Origin: Exiguobacterium artemiae 255-15
GTDB lineage: Bacteria > Bacillota > Bacilli > Exiguobacteriales > Exiguobacteriaceae
Direction of reading: 5' to 3'
DNA length: 64,000 bases
Assembly: GCF_000019905.1 (NCBI RefSeq)
Contig: NC_010556.1
Span: 1,514,001-1,578,000, forward strand
A program made the translations under genes and the position numbers. The first letter of the stretch is position 1; each line of letters opens with the position of its first letter. Shown here piece by piece: positions 16,137 through 24,792 of this stretch. The notes beneath the pieces are model-generated. The model saw only the letters and a list, made by a program, of their open reading frames with translations. It had not been told where the DNA came from and did no database searches.

Positions 16137-16901
16137 ATGATCATGCGTTTAGACGGAAAAGTCATCATCGTTACCGGAGCCGCTTCCGGAATGGGTAAGG
16201 CGATGGCAGAGATATTTGCAGCGGAGGGGGCACATGTCGTTGTTTCGGATATTCACGGTGAAGCAGCACGACAAGTCGCGCAGTCGATTACTGAAAACGG
16301 CGGAACGGCACTCGCAGTGGAAACGAATGTGGCAGAAGAAACCGCCGTTCAGCAATTGATCGATCAAACCATTACGACGTACGGGAAGCTGGATGTCCTT
16401 GTCAATAATGCCGGCATCATGGACGGAATGGAAGGCGTAGGGGATATCTCGGACGAGCGCTGGGAACGTGTTTTCTCCGTTAACACGACCGCCGTCATGC
16501 GTGCGATGCGGCTTGCCGTTCCGTTGTTCCAGAAACAGGGTCACGGTGTCATTCTCAATAACATTTCAATCGGCGGGTTGAACGGTGCGCGGGCCGGAGC
16601 CGCCTATACGGCGTCGAAACACGCCGTCGTCGGCTTGACGAAAAACACCGCCTATCTGTACGCTAAGGAAGGAATCCGTTGCAACGGAATTGCTCCCGGT
16701 GCAGTCGAGACGAACATCGGTCAGTCGATGACGAACATCAATGAATTCGGGATGGGCCGGACGATGCTCGGGATGGGACTGAATCCCCGGTCAGCGAAGC
16801 CGGAAGAAATTGCCCGGTTGGCGTTGTTCCTTGTTTCCGAAGAGAGCAGTTTCGTCAACGGGGCAATTGTCATCGCGGACGGCGGCTGGAGTGCTTATTA
16901 A
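16137..16901 (+). CDS. Short-chain dehydrogenase/reductase
   Basis: 254 aa classical SDR: TGAASGMG cofactor loop, NNAGIMDG, catalytic Ser in ISIGG, YTASK (Tyr/Lys), NGIAPGAVETNIG and a terminal VNGAIVIADGGWSAY, as in FabG-like enzymes. It performs NAD(P)-linked carbonyl/alcohol conversion on an unknown substrate. ATG at 16137 lies 5 nt after AAAGG; the second ATG at 16143 is an alternative. Single gene with its own terminator. Confidence 0.9.
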   Translation: MIMRLDGKVIIVTGAASGMGKAMAEIFAAEGAHVVVSDIHGEAARQVAQSITENGGTALAVETNVAEETAVQQLIDQTITTYGKLDVLVNNAGIMDGMEGVGDISDERWERVFSVNTTAVMRAMRLAVPLFQKQGHGVILNNISIGGLNGARAGAAYTASKHAVVGLTKNTAYLYAKEGIRCNGIAPGAVETNIGQSMTNINEFGMGRTMLGMGLNPRSAKPEEIARLALFLVSEESSFVNGAIVIADGGWSAY

Positions 16902-16912
16902 AGAGATTTCTT

Positions 16913-16942
16913 AAGGTTCCCTGATCAAAGGGGGCCTTTTTT
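16913..16942 (+). terminator. Intrinsic terminator
   Basis: AAGGTTCCCT pairs with AGGGGGCCTT around a 6-nt loop and is followed by T-rich sequence. Confidence 0.75.
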
Positions 16943-17080
16943 GATTGAATAATAATTTAGAGCAGTCATTAATTGACGGAACTCTATTCAATATGGAAGG
17001 AATTAGTCGATAAAAGGAATAATAAGATAGTGTAATCCAAATGAGGAGTCTTCAGCAGACGGGAAAGGGTGGATCAATCG

Positions 17081-17989
17081 ATGCAAGAACAGACGACACG
17101 CGTGACGGATACCCAAGTCATCCGGGCAATTGAACAGAACCTGGCGATTATCCGATTTGATGACCGACGTAAGGTCGCTTACGTCAATGAGTTGTTTGCC
17201 CGGACGATGGGGTATGAGGTCGATGAGTTAATCGGGCGGTACCACCGGGACCTTTGTTTCCCCGGATTCGCGGACAGTCCGGCTTATGAACTGTTTTGGC
17301 GCAAGCTGATGCAAGGCATCACGTATCAAGACAAAATCGAGCGGCGGTCGGCGGACGGACAACAAAAGTGGCTCGAAGCGACGTATATGCCGATTTTCTC
17401 GGAGGACGGACGGCGTGTCGTCGGCGTGTCAAAAATTGCAACCGACATCACCGTTCGACAACAGGATGTCTTGCGGATGGCAGACGAATTGAATGCCACC
17501 TCAGCTTTTTTGACGGTGAAATCAGAAAGCGGACGCCAGGATGGACTCCATGTATTGGCAACCGTTCAGCAGGTCGAAGCGGAATCGACAGCAAATCTCG
17601 CGAATCTCGTCCAACTCCAGGCGCAGACGGATTCAATCACCGATATCGTCACGACAATCCGTGACATCGCCGCCCAAACCAACCTGTTGGCCCTGAATGC
17701 AGCGATCGAAGCGGCGCGCGCCGGTGAACACGGACGCGGGTTCAACGTCGTCGCGACAGAAGTCCGCAATCTGTCCAATAAAGTCTCGCTATCGATCGGT
17801 GAAATCAAGGAGAATATCGAAGGGATCGTTCAACGGATTGAGGAAGTCTCAACGAGCATTGAACACATCTCGTTAAAAGTTAAAACAAGCAGCGGACAGC
17901 TCGAACAGACGGTCCGCGAATTTGATCTCTTGGCGGATTCTGCCAAGCAATTGGAGCAACAGGCAAAAGAATTTGTGCGGGTGTTATGA
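17081..17989 (+). CDS. Soluble PAS-containing methyl-accepting chemotaxis protein
   Basis: 302 aa without a transmembrane segment. A PAS domain (about 10-125, ending [14 protein letters not shown]) precedes a short signalling domain with the conserved hairpin tip [27 protein letters not shown]. Such cytoplasmic receptors sense redox state or a bound ligand and couple to CheA through CheW. The signalling domain is shorter than in membrane receptors. ATG at 17081 follows GGTGG with 8-nt spacing; a GTG at 17069 is also in frame. Confidence 0.88.
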   Translation: MQEQTTRVTDTQVIRAIEQNLAIIRFDDRRKVAYVNELFARTMGYEVDELIGRYHRDLCFPGFADSPAYELFWRKLMQGITYQDKIERRSADGQQKWLEATYMPIFSEDGRRVVGVSKIATDITVRQQDVLRMADELNATSAFLTVKSESGRQDGLHVLATVQQVEAESTANLANLVQLQAQTDSITDIVTTIRDIAAQTNLLALNAAIEAARAGEHGRGFNVVATEVRNLSNKVSLSIGEIKENIEGIVQRIEEVSTSIEHISLKVKTSSGQLEQTVREFDLLADSAKQLEQQAKEFVRVL

Positions 17990-18147
17990 CGCCTGCATGG
18001 TTTTAATGACTCATTCCTGCCTTCTTTCGTGTGATTCTGACAAGAGTCATCCGGAAGAAGGTCTTTTTACGTCAAAAATACATTATACTAAGCAGATGTT
18101 TGATGAAATCGAAAGTAGCCTGGCTACTCAAAAAAGGAGGGCTGGTC

Positions 18148-19485
18148 ATGTCAGTCCCGACGACTGTTACGGCACGCCAGTACGGACTGCTGGCTTATCC
18201 GCTGATCCTGTCGAGTATTTTGACACCGCTGCTTGGCGTCACCGATACGATTACGATCGGACAAACCGGAGATGCGATCGCCATCGGTGCGATAGCGATC
18301 GGCGCTGTGTTCTTTAACACGATTTATTGGCTGTTCGGATTTTTAAAAGTCAGTACGACCGGCTTCAGTGCCCAAGCGAGTGTCCATCAGGATGAAACGG
18401 CGTTGCACTTTGCTTTATACCGCCCGGTTTTGCTCGGATTCATGATCGGACTCGTATTGATCCTTTTACGTGTTCCGTTGACGGCAGGGGGACTTTACTT
18501 ACTGGCAGCGCCTGAATCCTTGTTGCCGGATGTCACGACGTACATTGATTACCGGATTTACGGGGCACCGTTCGTCCTGGTCGGATACGCGGTTCTCGGC
18601 TGGCTGATCGGGCAGGGGCAGGTGAAACGTGCTCTGTTGATTCAAATATTCAGCAACCTCATCAATATCGTCCTCGATGTCGTCTTTGTCCTCGGCCTCG
18701 GATACGGTGTTGCCGGTGTCGCGATTGCGACACTCGTCGCTGAAATCAGTATCGTCGCTTCCGGATTCCTGATCATGTTCCGGCAACTCGCCTGGAAAGC
18801 CGTCTATCGCGATCTCTTATTTCATGTCCAGGCGTACCGGCAGTTTTTTACCGTCAATGCCGATTTATTCGTCCGGACTATTTTTCTGTTGCTCGTGACC
18901 GGCTGGTTTACCCGGACCGGTGCGCAATTCGGACCGGATGTGCTGGCGGCCAACGCCATCTTGTTGCAAATCCAGTATGTGATCGCCTACTGGTTCGGAG
19001 GACTCGGCAGTGCTTCGACGATTCTCGTCGGACGGGCGCGGGGGCGGCGTGATGAAGCCGGTTACCGGAAAAGTCTTTCATTGACACGGCAATTCGGGAT
19101 CGCTTCCATCGTGTTGATGATCGGACTGTTAGCCGTTTTCCAGGATGCCTTCCTGCGGCTGTTTTCAACCGATCCGCTCCTGCTCGACGTCTCCGCCCTG
19201 TATTATGGGTGGATTCTCGTCTTTCCGTTGACCGGTGGATTTGCGATGCTGTACGAAGGGGTCTTTTCGGGACTGGCCCGGGCAAAACCGGTCCGGAACT
19301 CGATGATTCAGGCTTTTCTTGTGTTCGGACTATTACTGCTGTCGATTTACTGGATCGGCAATCACGGGGTCTGGCTCGCATTCATTGGTTTCGGTCTGGC
19401 ACGATCGCTGTCACTCCATCTGGCGGAGCGCCGGCTGAACCTGACATTTGAACGACCGGACAAAAAAACGGATCTTCCTGTTTAA
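18148..19485 (+). CDS. MATE family efflux transporter (DinF-like)
   Basis: 445 aa with about twelve hydrophobic helices in two related halves. The N-terminal YPLILSSILTPLLGVTDTITIG and the GQGQVKRALLIQIFSNLINIVLD region are typical of the DinF subgroup. It exports organic cations or other toxic compounds using a Na+ or H+ gradient. ATG at 18148 follows AAAAGGAGGG; the longer upstream frame is not needed. Its stop overlaps that of the convergent lipoprotein gene by 4 nt. Confidence 0.9.
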   Translation: MSVPTTVTARQYGLLAYPLILSSILTPLLGVTDTITIGQTGDAIAIGAIAIGAVFFNTIYWLFGFLKVSTTGFSAQASVHQDETALHFALYRPVLLGFMIGLVLILLRVPLTAGGLYLLAAPESLLPDVTTYIDYRIYGAPFVLVGYAVLGWLIGQGQVKRALLIQIFSNLINIVLDVVFVLGLGYGVAGVAIATLVAEISIVASGFLIMFRQLAWKAVYRDLLFHVQAYRQFFTVNADLFVRTIFLLLVTGWFTRTGAQFGPDVLAANAILLQIQYVIAYWFGGLGSASTILVGRARGRRDEAGYRKSLSLTRQFGIASIVLMIGLLAVFQDAFLRLFSTDPLLLDVSALYYGWILVFPLTGGFAMLYEGVFSGLARAKPVRNSMIQAFLVFGLLLLSIYWIGNHGVWLAFIGFGLARSLSLHLAERRLNLTFERPDKKTDLPV

Positions 19486-19865
19486 CGATCAACAGTGAAG
19501 ATCCGTTCTTTTATCGTATTACTTTTAATTTGTTTTCGTGCATCAACCGAATCCCGGATATGTATGATGTAACGGCGTCCCTTTTGATAACCCGAGCGGG
19601 GCGGCTTGATCCGGAGTTCCTTGCCGTCAATGACTTCAAGCTCCGTCTGCATCCGTTCGCCGGTCGAATCCGTGATCGTGACCGTCCGGTCCGAGACTTG
19701 TTCCGGACGCAGTCCTTTCGAGAATTCGATATCAAACGTATGATACTTCGAAATCGTCCGCGCACGAGACTTGAAGTGGGGGCCGTCCGTCTGCTCGTCG
19801 AGCGTACAGTAACACCCGGTGAAAAGTAAGCAAACAGTGAGGATAATGGAAAATAACGGTTTCAC
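19482..19865 (-). CDS. Lipoprotein with Ig-like (SbsA-type) domain
   Basis: 127 aa. A signal peptide ends in the lipobox LLFTGC, so the mature protein is lipid-anchored outside the membrane. The rest resembles a bacterial Ig-like SbsA fold: TFDIEFSKGL, VTITDSTGERMQTELEVIDGKELRIKPP, RYIIHIRDSV. Start is GTG at 19865 behind AGGAG with 7-nt spacing. The function is unknown, perhaps surface binding. Confidence 0.75.
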   Translation of the reverse strand: MKPLFSIILTVCLLFTGCYCTLDEQTDGPHFKSRARTISKYHTFDIEFSKGLRPEQVSDRTVTITDSTGERMQTELEVIDGKELRIKPPRSGYQKGRRYIIHIRDSVDARKQIKSNTIKERIFTVDR

Positions 19866-20008
19866 AATCAAGCTCCTTTCAGCATATTTTTCATTATAAG
19901 ACAAATAATGGGAGGGTTCAATCATTCTCGGGACGGATTCTGAAATAACCCTTCAAGACAAGCCGTGGGTGATGGTATACTCAAGCGAGAGAAAGGCAGT
20001 GGTAAAAC

Positions 20009-20413
20009 ATGCAACAGACAGATCAACGCGAAATCATCGTTTCCATCCGGACGAGTTACGATTTCAAAGCCGATGAAGGACGTGCCGTCCGTGTCGTCGA
20101 ATTTCACGGACGCCGGACGACCGTCATCGATACGTTTAAAAAATCAACGCCGAAACGGATGATTCTCCTCGAGATGATCCGCGCCGTGCAGTCCTTTAAA
20201 GAGCCGTTCCATATCATCTTTAATGTGGAATGCAACTTCGGTTTCAAGTACCTCAACGATGAACGGAAGTGGGAAAACCGCGATCTTGGAGATACGTTCA
20301 ACGAATTGATTCAAGCAGGCGGACATACGATTGAGCTCCGCGACTGTTCGTTTTACGAAGGTGGCAAAGACTTGCAGAAGTGGCTGCTAAATATCCTGAA
20401 AAAAGCGAATTGA
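20009..20413 (+). CDS. Conserved hypothetical protein, possibly degenerate RNase H-like
   Basis: 134 aa, soluble. The strand order resembles an RNase H fold (paired strands IIVSIRTSYDF, RVVEFHGRRTTV; helix MILLEMIRAVQSF; strand FHIIFNVEC; then TIELRDC), but the catalytic aspartates are not where they should be, so nuclease activity is not claimed. Start is ATG at 20009 with a weak ribosome binding site (AAAGG at long spacing). A terminator follows. Confidence 0.5.
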   Translation: MQQTDQREIIVSIRTSYDFKADEGRAVRVVEFHGRRTTVIDTFKKSTPKRMILLEMIRAVQSFKEPFHIIFNVECNFGFKYLNDERKWENRDLGDTFNELIQAGGHTIELRDCSFYEGGKDLQKWLLNILKKAN

Positions 20414-20423
20414 CCTTTTACAG

Positions 20424-20459
20424 ACAGATGGCGTTCACGGGACGGTCATCTGTTTTTTT
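20424..20459 (+). terminator. Intrinsic terminator
   Basis: ACAGATG (20424-20430) pairs with CATCTGT (20447-20453), then a T7 run. Confidence 0.8.
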
Positions 20460-20564
20460 GTTGTTGCCATTCCCGTCGTCTGCAAATATGTGGTAAATTT
20501 AGAGGATAGAAAAATGACAACCAGATCGACATCACCGTCAACTATTTCGTGAAGAGGTGGAATT

Positions 20565-21047
20565 ATGAACAAAGAAGATCATCAAATTGCCCGCAAGCTC
20601 GTGTCTACGTATTTAACAGGGACTCAAATCTCGACGATTCACCTGACAGGCTTTATCAGCATCGAACTGATTAATCTTTATGATGCCACGATTCCAGATA
20701 TCTCAATCCGGATTGAAACCGACCGCTTGTATTACGGGGATGTCGAATCTTCGAAGGACTGGGTCGTCCGCCATATGCCGAAAGAAGAGATGCTTCACTT
20801 GATTGTGACGTTACATACCGAACGAATCATTGCCGTCCGAATCGGAAAAGCCGCTCCTCATCTGTTCATCACCTTCAGTTCGGGAAAAACGCTTGTGATC
20901 AACGGGTCGGATACGTATTACGAATCATGGGCCATCGATATGACGTTACCTGATAAAGGCCTTGTCTCGATTGTCGCCGTACCGGGCGATGAACTGGCAG
21001 TTTTCGCTTCCGACAATACGCTTTTGCATAATCAGACACATGAGTGA
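20565..21047 (+). CDS. Hypothetical protein in a five-gene cluster
   Basis: 160 aa, soluble and beta-rich (IETDRLYYGDV, LHTERIIAVRIG, LFITFSSGKTLVINGSDTYYESWAIDM). No recognised family. GAGGTGG precedes the ATG. Its stop overlaps the start of the nucleotidyltransferase gene by 8 nt, so the two are coupled and may work together. Confidence 0.6.
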   Translation: MNKEDHQIARKLVSTYLTGTQISTIHLTGFISIELINLYDATIPDISIRIETDRLYYGDVESSKDWVVRHMPKEEMLHLIVTLHTERIIAVRIGKAAPHLFITFSSGKTLVINGSDTYYESWAIDMTLPDKGLVSIVAVPGDELAVFASDNTLLHNQTHE

Positions 21048-21753
21048 TCAGCTTCAAAAGGCACTTCTGACCGCACGCTCCGTTATCGAAAACCGTTATC
21101 CGGATTGTGACGCCGCTTTACTCGCCGGAAGTTTTGTCCGGGGACAGGCGACTGCGACATCCGATTTGGATCTCGTCGTGTTTTATGAATCCGTTGCAGC
21201 TTCTTACCGGGAATCGTTCACCTTCGATCAATATCCGGTCGAAGCATTCATCCATTCGAGTACGACCATCCGGGAGTTTTTCCGGCAGGACCGGGAACGC
21301 GGACGTCCGTCGATGCAACGGATGGTCGCAGAAGGTCTCGTCGTACGGGATCATCCGATGCTTGTGCCTCTGAAAACACAAGCCGAAACAGAGTTACTTG
21401 CCGGTCCGCCGGTTCTTTCGCTTACTGAAATGAACCGGGCCCGGTACTTTCTGACCGATCTGCTCGATGATTTCATCGGCGTGAGCGACCGGACGGACGG
21501 GCTCGGAATCGCTGCCCGGTTGCTCGAACAAGCGACGGACTTCCGGTTGCGGGCTTCCGGTCACTGGACGGGACAAGGGAAATGGCTGATCCGCAGTCTG
21601 GCAATCGTCGATCCGGTCGAGGCCAAACGATTGACGGACGCTTTTAATGTGTATTTCCGATCCGATCAAAAACAGGCTGTCATCGATTTGGTGGAACAGT
21701 GGCTCGATTCGCATGGCGGTCGTTATTTTGACGGTTTTTCAATCGGAAAGTGA
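21040..21753 (+). CDS. Nucleotidyltransferase-domain protein
   Basis: 237 aa with the pol-beta-type nucleotidyltransferase signature at about residues 25-50: LAGSFVRGQAT followed by SDLDLVVF (GSxxRG...DxD). Such proteins transfer NMP to a small molecule, antibiotic or protein; the C-terminal helices would define the acceptor. ATG at 21040 overlaps the upstream stop; the in-frame extension to 20962 lies inside the upstream gene and is rejected. Confidence 0.82.
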   Translation: MSDQLQKALLTARSVIENRYPDCDAALLAGSFVRGQATATSDLDLVVFYESVAASYRESFTFDQYPVEAFIHSSTTIREFFRQDRERGRPSMQRMVAEGLVVRDHPMLVPLKTQAETELLAGPPVLSLTEMNRARYFLTDLLDDFIGVSDRTDGLGIAARLLEQATDFRLRASGHWTGQGKWLIRSLAIVDPVEAKRLTDAFNVYFRSDQKQAVIDLVEQWLDSHGGRYFDGFSIGK

Positions 21754-21770
21754 GAAAAGGGGAGAGGCGG

Positions 21771-22223
21771 ATGCTGACTATTCGGGAAGGGACGGAAGAA
21801 TCCGCTCCCTACAAAACGTTTCTGCAGGAAAAAATTCGGACGTATAATAATGAACAATCCCCGCACCATGCCAAAAAACGCCGTGCTGCGGTATATCCCG
21901 TCCATGTGATGGTATTCGAGGAAGAACAGATTGTCGGAGGAATCTATGGGGAAATCTATTGGGGTTGGCTTGAGATTGAATTTCTTTATCTACCGGACAG
22001 CTTACGTGCGCAAGGTCTCGGCAGTCAACTGTTACACCGAATCGAAACGTTAGCGCGTCAATCCGGGGTTAACCGCGTTCTTGTGACGACGTTTTCTTTT
22101 CAGGCGTATGACTTCTATCAAAAATACGGATACGAGACAGTCGGCGTGATCGCGGACTATCCACCCGGATTCTCGCACTACACACTCGTCAAACACTTTA
22201 TTCCGTCTTCAGGTTCGGCATGA
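21771..22223 (+). CDS. GNAT family N-acetyltransferase
   Basis: 150 aa GNAT fold: strand GGIYGEIYWGWLEIEFLYLPDSLRAQGLGSQLL with the acetyl-CoA loop (RAQGLGS), then VNRVLVTTFSFQAYDFYQKYGYE. The central GxWxxIxxLxVxxxxR block is like that of small-molecule acetyltransferases. ATG at 21771 follows GGGGAG; a GTG at 21750 overlapping the upstream stop is a weaker alternative. Same cluster as the nucleotidyltransferase. Confidence 0.85.
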   Translation: MLTIREGTEESAPYKTFLQEKIRTYNNEQSPHHAKKRRAAVYPVHVMVFEEEQIVGGIYGEIYWGWLEIEFLYLPDSLRAQGLGSQLLHRIETLARQSGVNRVLVTTFSFQAYDFYQKYGYETVGVIADYPPGFSHYTLVKHFIPSSGSA

Positions 22224-22831
22224 AGAAACGGATTTGGTTGTTCTTGGCTATGATTTGTCTCGCTGGCGGATTGCTCTCCTCACTGAAACAAACGGCACAG
22301 ATTGCTGCTTATGGCGTGACGCCTCAAACGTTGATCGATGTCATGAATCAGTATCCGGCGAAGGTTCCGTTCTCGACCAAACAGGTGTACTGGATCGAAC
22401 CGCTCGGTGACAGCCATACGATTGCATTCGTCAAAACGGAAAAAGCGCATCTGTTACTCGTGTTGCAACAAACGGACTCGACCTATCGGATCGTCCGCCT
22501 GATCCGCCAAGCGCCGCAACCAAACGACTGGTTTGAAGGACGGTTACTGGAAATCGAGCAAAAACGTTATTTGGCCGTTTACGGGGAAAATCGCTCCCAA
22601 AACCTGAACCGGTTGACGTTTGATCCGTATAAAGCGACGTACGACGGGAAACAGGAACGGAACGTACCGCTGAAAGACATCAAACGGACGCTGGATGTCC
22701 GGAAAAAGGACAGTTTCCATACGATTCAAGCCTTGCCGGAAGCCTTTCCCCGGTCGCTCTTTTTTGATATTCATGCTGTCGATGCACAGGGCAACGAACA
22801 GTTGCGCCGGTTGTCGAATACGCTTGACTGA
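22220..22831 (+). CDS. Exported hypothetical protein
   Basis: 203 aa with an N-terminal signal or anchor helix (residues 4-22) and no lipobox; the remainder is extracytoplasmic and beta-rich. Not recognised. It overlaps the GNAT stop by 4 nt (ATGA) with no strong ribosome binding site of its own, which indicates translational coupling. Confidence 0.6.
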   Translation: MKKRIWLFLAMICLAGGLLSSLKQTAQIAAYGVTPQTLIDVMNQYPAKVPFSTKQVYWIEPLGDSHTIAFVKTEKAHLLLVLQQTDSTYRIVRLIRQAPQPNDWFEGRLLEIEQKRYLAVYGENRSQNLNRLTFDPYKATYDGKQERNVPLKDIKRTLDVRKKDSFHTIQALPEAFPRSLFFDIHAVDAQGNEQLRRLSNTLD

Positions 22832-22902
22832 AGTCTCCGGACTGGGAAGAGCCGTCTTGCGTTCGGTATACTGAAGATAGTTAAGACAGAGGGGGACATA
22901 GT

Positions 22903-23226
22903 ATGTGGATTGTCATGAATCAACTGCGTGTACAAAACGGAAAAGCCGATCAAGTCGCGGCACGTTTTCAGACGACAAAAGGAATTGAGCAGATGGAAGG
23001 ATTTGTCCGGATGCAGGTCTTAGTGGATCTCAGTCAGGATGAGCATGATATCGTCACCATCATGACGACGTGGGACAAACAGGAGCATTTCCATGCCTGG
23101 CAGGCGAGCCAGGCCTATAAAGGTGTCCATAAGAAACGGGATGAAGGGACATCGGAAGTCAAACCGCTTGTCCTGTCAAACGCTGTCACGGAATATGCCG
23201 TCGTCGCCGATCATACCCACGCTTAA
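22903..23226 (+). CDS. IsdG-type heme-degrading monooxygenase
   Basis: 107 aa antibiotic-biosynthesis-monooxygenase (ABM) fold. The IsdG catalytic triad is present at matching spacing: Asn6, Trp66 and His76 (compare Asn7, Trp67 and His77 in IsdG). Such enzymes open heme to release iron in the cytosol, with a partner reductase supplying electrons. AGGGGG precedes ATG at 22903. No Fur site is visible upstream. Ends at a terminator. Confidence 0.82.
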   Translation: MWIVMNQLRVQNGKADQVAARFQTTKGIEQMEGFVRMQVLVDLSQDEHDIVTIMTTWDKQEHFHAWQASQAYKGVHKKRDEGTSEVKPLVLSNAVTEYAVVADHTHA

Positions 23227-23228
23227 GC

Positions 23229-23269
23229 AAAACCGTCTTTTCCCATGAATGGGGAAGAGACGGTTTTTG
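23229..23269 (+). terminator. Intrinsic terminator
   Basis: AAAACCGTCT pairs with AGACGGTTTT, with an inner CCC/GGG stem and a T-run. Confidence 0.8.
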
Positions 23270-23334
23270 TCTGGAGTGGATGATTCGGAAAGCGGGTAAA
23301 AGAATTAAAATTGAACCTCGAGAGGTGACGGAAG

Positions 23335-23565
23335 ATGGCGACACGTAAAGGCATCGGTTCCGGTTTGACAGTTTTGTTCGGCATGATGTTCATCATCGAT
23401 TTTTTCCTGTCCGGCGGTTTTGTCTACCTGTACTTTTTTGCCCTGCTGATTGCCTGCGCGTCCTTTTTACGGGAGCGGCTGACGCGCGGGGAGTGGTTGC
23501 AGGAAGGAATCGCCTTTATCTTGTTTTGTGCGGTCATTTTCCTCGTCGAACAGCTGATTTTTTAA
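23335..23565 (+). CDS. Small two- or three-helix membrane protein
   Basis: 76 aa, hydrophobic at about 8-42 (two helices) and 55-75, with a charged loop LRERLTRGEWLQEG between. Not recognised. GAGGTG precedes the ATG. Its stop is 1 nt from the stop of the convergent lipoprotein gene. Confidence 0.6.
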   Translation: MATRKGIGSGLTVLFGMMFIIDFFLSGGFVYLYFFALLIACASFLRERLTRGEWLQEGIAFILFCAVIFLVEQLIF

Positions 23566-23566
23566 A

Positions 23567-24790
23567 TCATTTGACCTGATAGGTATCAAGCAGCAAATCG
23601 CGCCCTTCTGCAGGCAACTTAAAACTGATCTTCCGGTGGACATCTTCGATATAGACATCGGTTTTTTTGATCCGCCGGTCGAGATAAATCTTAAATTGTT
23701 GCGCTTTTCCGTCCTTCATCAACGTTAAGTACGGTCGCTCGGCGAGTCGTCCTTTCCGTTCGGTCTCTTCGCTTGTGTTAATCAAACGAACCAGCTGTTT
23801 CGATTCTTCGAGTGAAGTCTCGATAAACGTCTCCGGTGCCAGCAGATTCGTCTCGTGTTGGCCACCGTCCCGGTCTAATTTCATTTTCGGGAATGGACGG
23901 TCATGAAACAGGGCGAGCCGCGGTACCGAATAGTCCGCGTCGATCAGCTCGTCCGGCGGTACGTTCAGACCGGACGGCATCTGTTGTTCCTGCGTGACAG
24001 TCAGCTGATAACGGGTCGTTTTTCCCGTTTTTTCCTTGACCGTGACCGTACCGTAAACCCCGTCTGTATGCGGCGTCTCCGTAAACTCGATGGTAGCCGG
24101 TTCCTTCGAAGCGTGAATCGCGGCACGATACCGTGCTTGACCGATCAGACTCAGCTGAAGTTCGTACGGTTCCTGAATTTGAATATTCGATTCGAGAACA
24201 AGCGGAACGGTCCCGACGAACGGTGTCAGTTCCATCACATTCGTGACAATCGTCTGTTTCGTCTGTTCGTTCGTGGCTCGGACGACAAGATACCCCGTCG
24301 TCGGAACGGTCAACTGCCGCGCGGACTTCATGAAGGCGTACCCGGATACCCGGACCGATTCCTTTAAGTCCGGCGATAGCGGATGAATCTTCACCTGACT
24401 TTCAGGTGTCGTCAGATCATCCGATGAGAAGCGGTCCTGTTTTTTCGTTAATTTGTGGAATCCTGGCTTTGAAATATAATCATGGCAGTATAAGAAACGG
24501 TCCTGTTTCGTTTTCAAATAGACTGCCTGCACCCCGCGCGATTCCGGGAATTGGCTGACCAGATTCACAAAGTATTGTGTCCCGACGGAATACTCCTTCG
24601 GAGCCGGAACTTTTTTTGTCGCACATACCTGTTTGATGAGGACGCCAATGGCCGGGTCGTCATCCTTGAAGTCTGTCAGATTCAATGTATCGTACACTTC
24701 GGGCAGATACGTATATTCAATCGGTTTGGCGTCCGGACTGCATCCGCTCAACAGGATGGCCGCTATGCTTAACAGCACGATTTTCCGCAT
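23567..24790 (-). CDS. Lipoprotein, third member of a local paralogous family
   Basis: 407 aa with signal peptide and lipobox LLSGC at residues 13-17. The large exported domain ends in LTLMKDGKAQQFKIYLDRRIKKTDVYIEDV, clearly related to the ends of the lipoproteins at 24793 and 28506. The N-terminal halves are more diverged, though each has a conserved Cys in a VCATKK/TCEEKK-like segment. It starts with a normal ATG behind GGAGG, 2 nt after the upstream lipoprotein stop, so both are one operon. Function unknown. Confidence 0.75.
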   Translation of the reverse strand: MRKIVLLSIAAILLSGCSPDAKPIEYTYLPEVYDTLNLTDFKDDDPAIGVLIKQVCATKKVPAPKEYSVGTQYFVNLVSQFPESRGVQAVYLKTKQDRFLYCHDYISKPGFHKLTKKQDRFSSDDLTTPESQVKIHPLSPDLKESVRVSGYAFMKSARQLTVPTTGYLVVRATNEQTKQTIVTNVMELTPFVGTVPLVLESNIQIQEPYELQLSLIGQARYRAAIHASKEPATIEFTETPHTDGVYGTVTVKEKTGKTTRYQLTVTQEQQMPSGLNVPPDELIDADYSVPRLALFHDRPFPKMKLDRDGGQHETNLLAPETFIETSLEESKQLVRLINTSEETERKGRLAERPYLTLMKDGKAQQFKIYLDRRIKKTDVYIEDVHRKISFKLPAEGRDLLLDTYQVK

Positions 24791-24792
24791 CT

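Noticed and set aside
18908-19381. 157-codon minus-strand frame inside the MATE gene
   Set aside because: Arg/Ser-rich shadow of a conserved transporter region.
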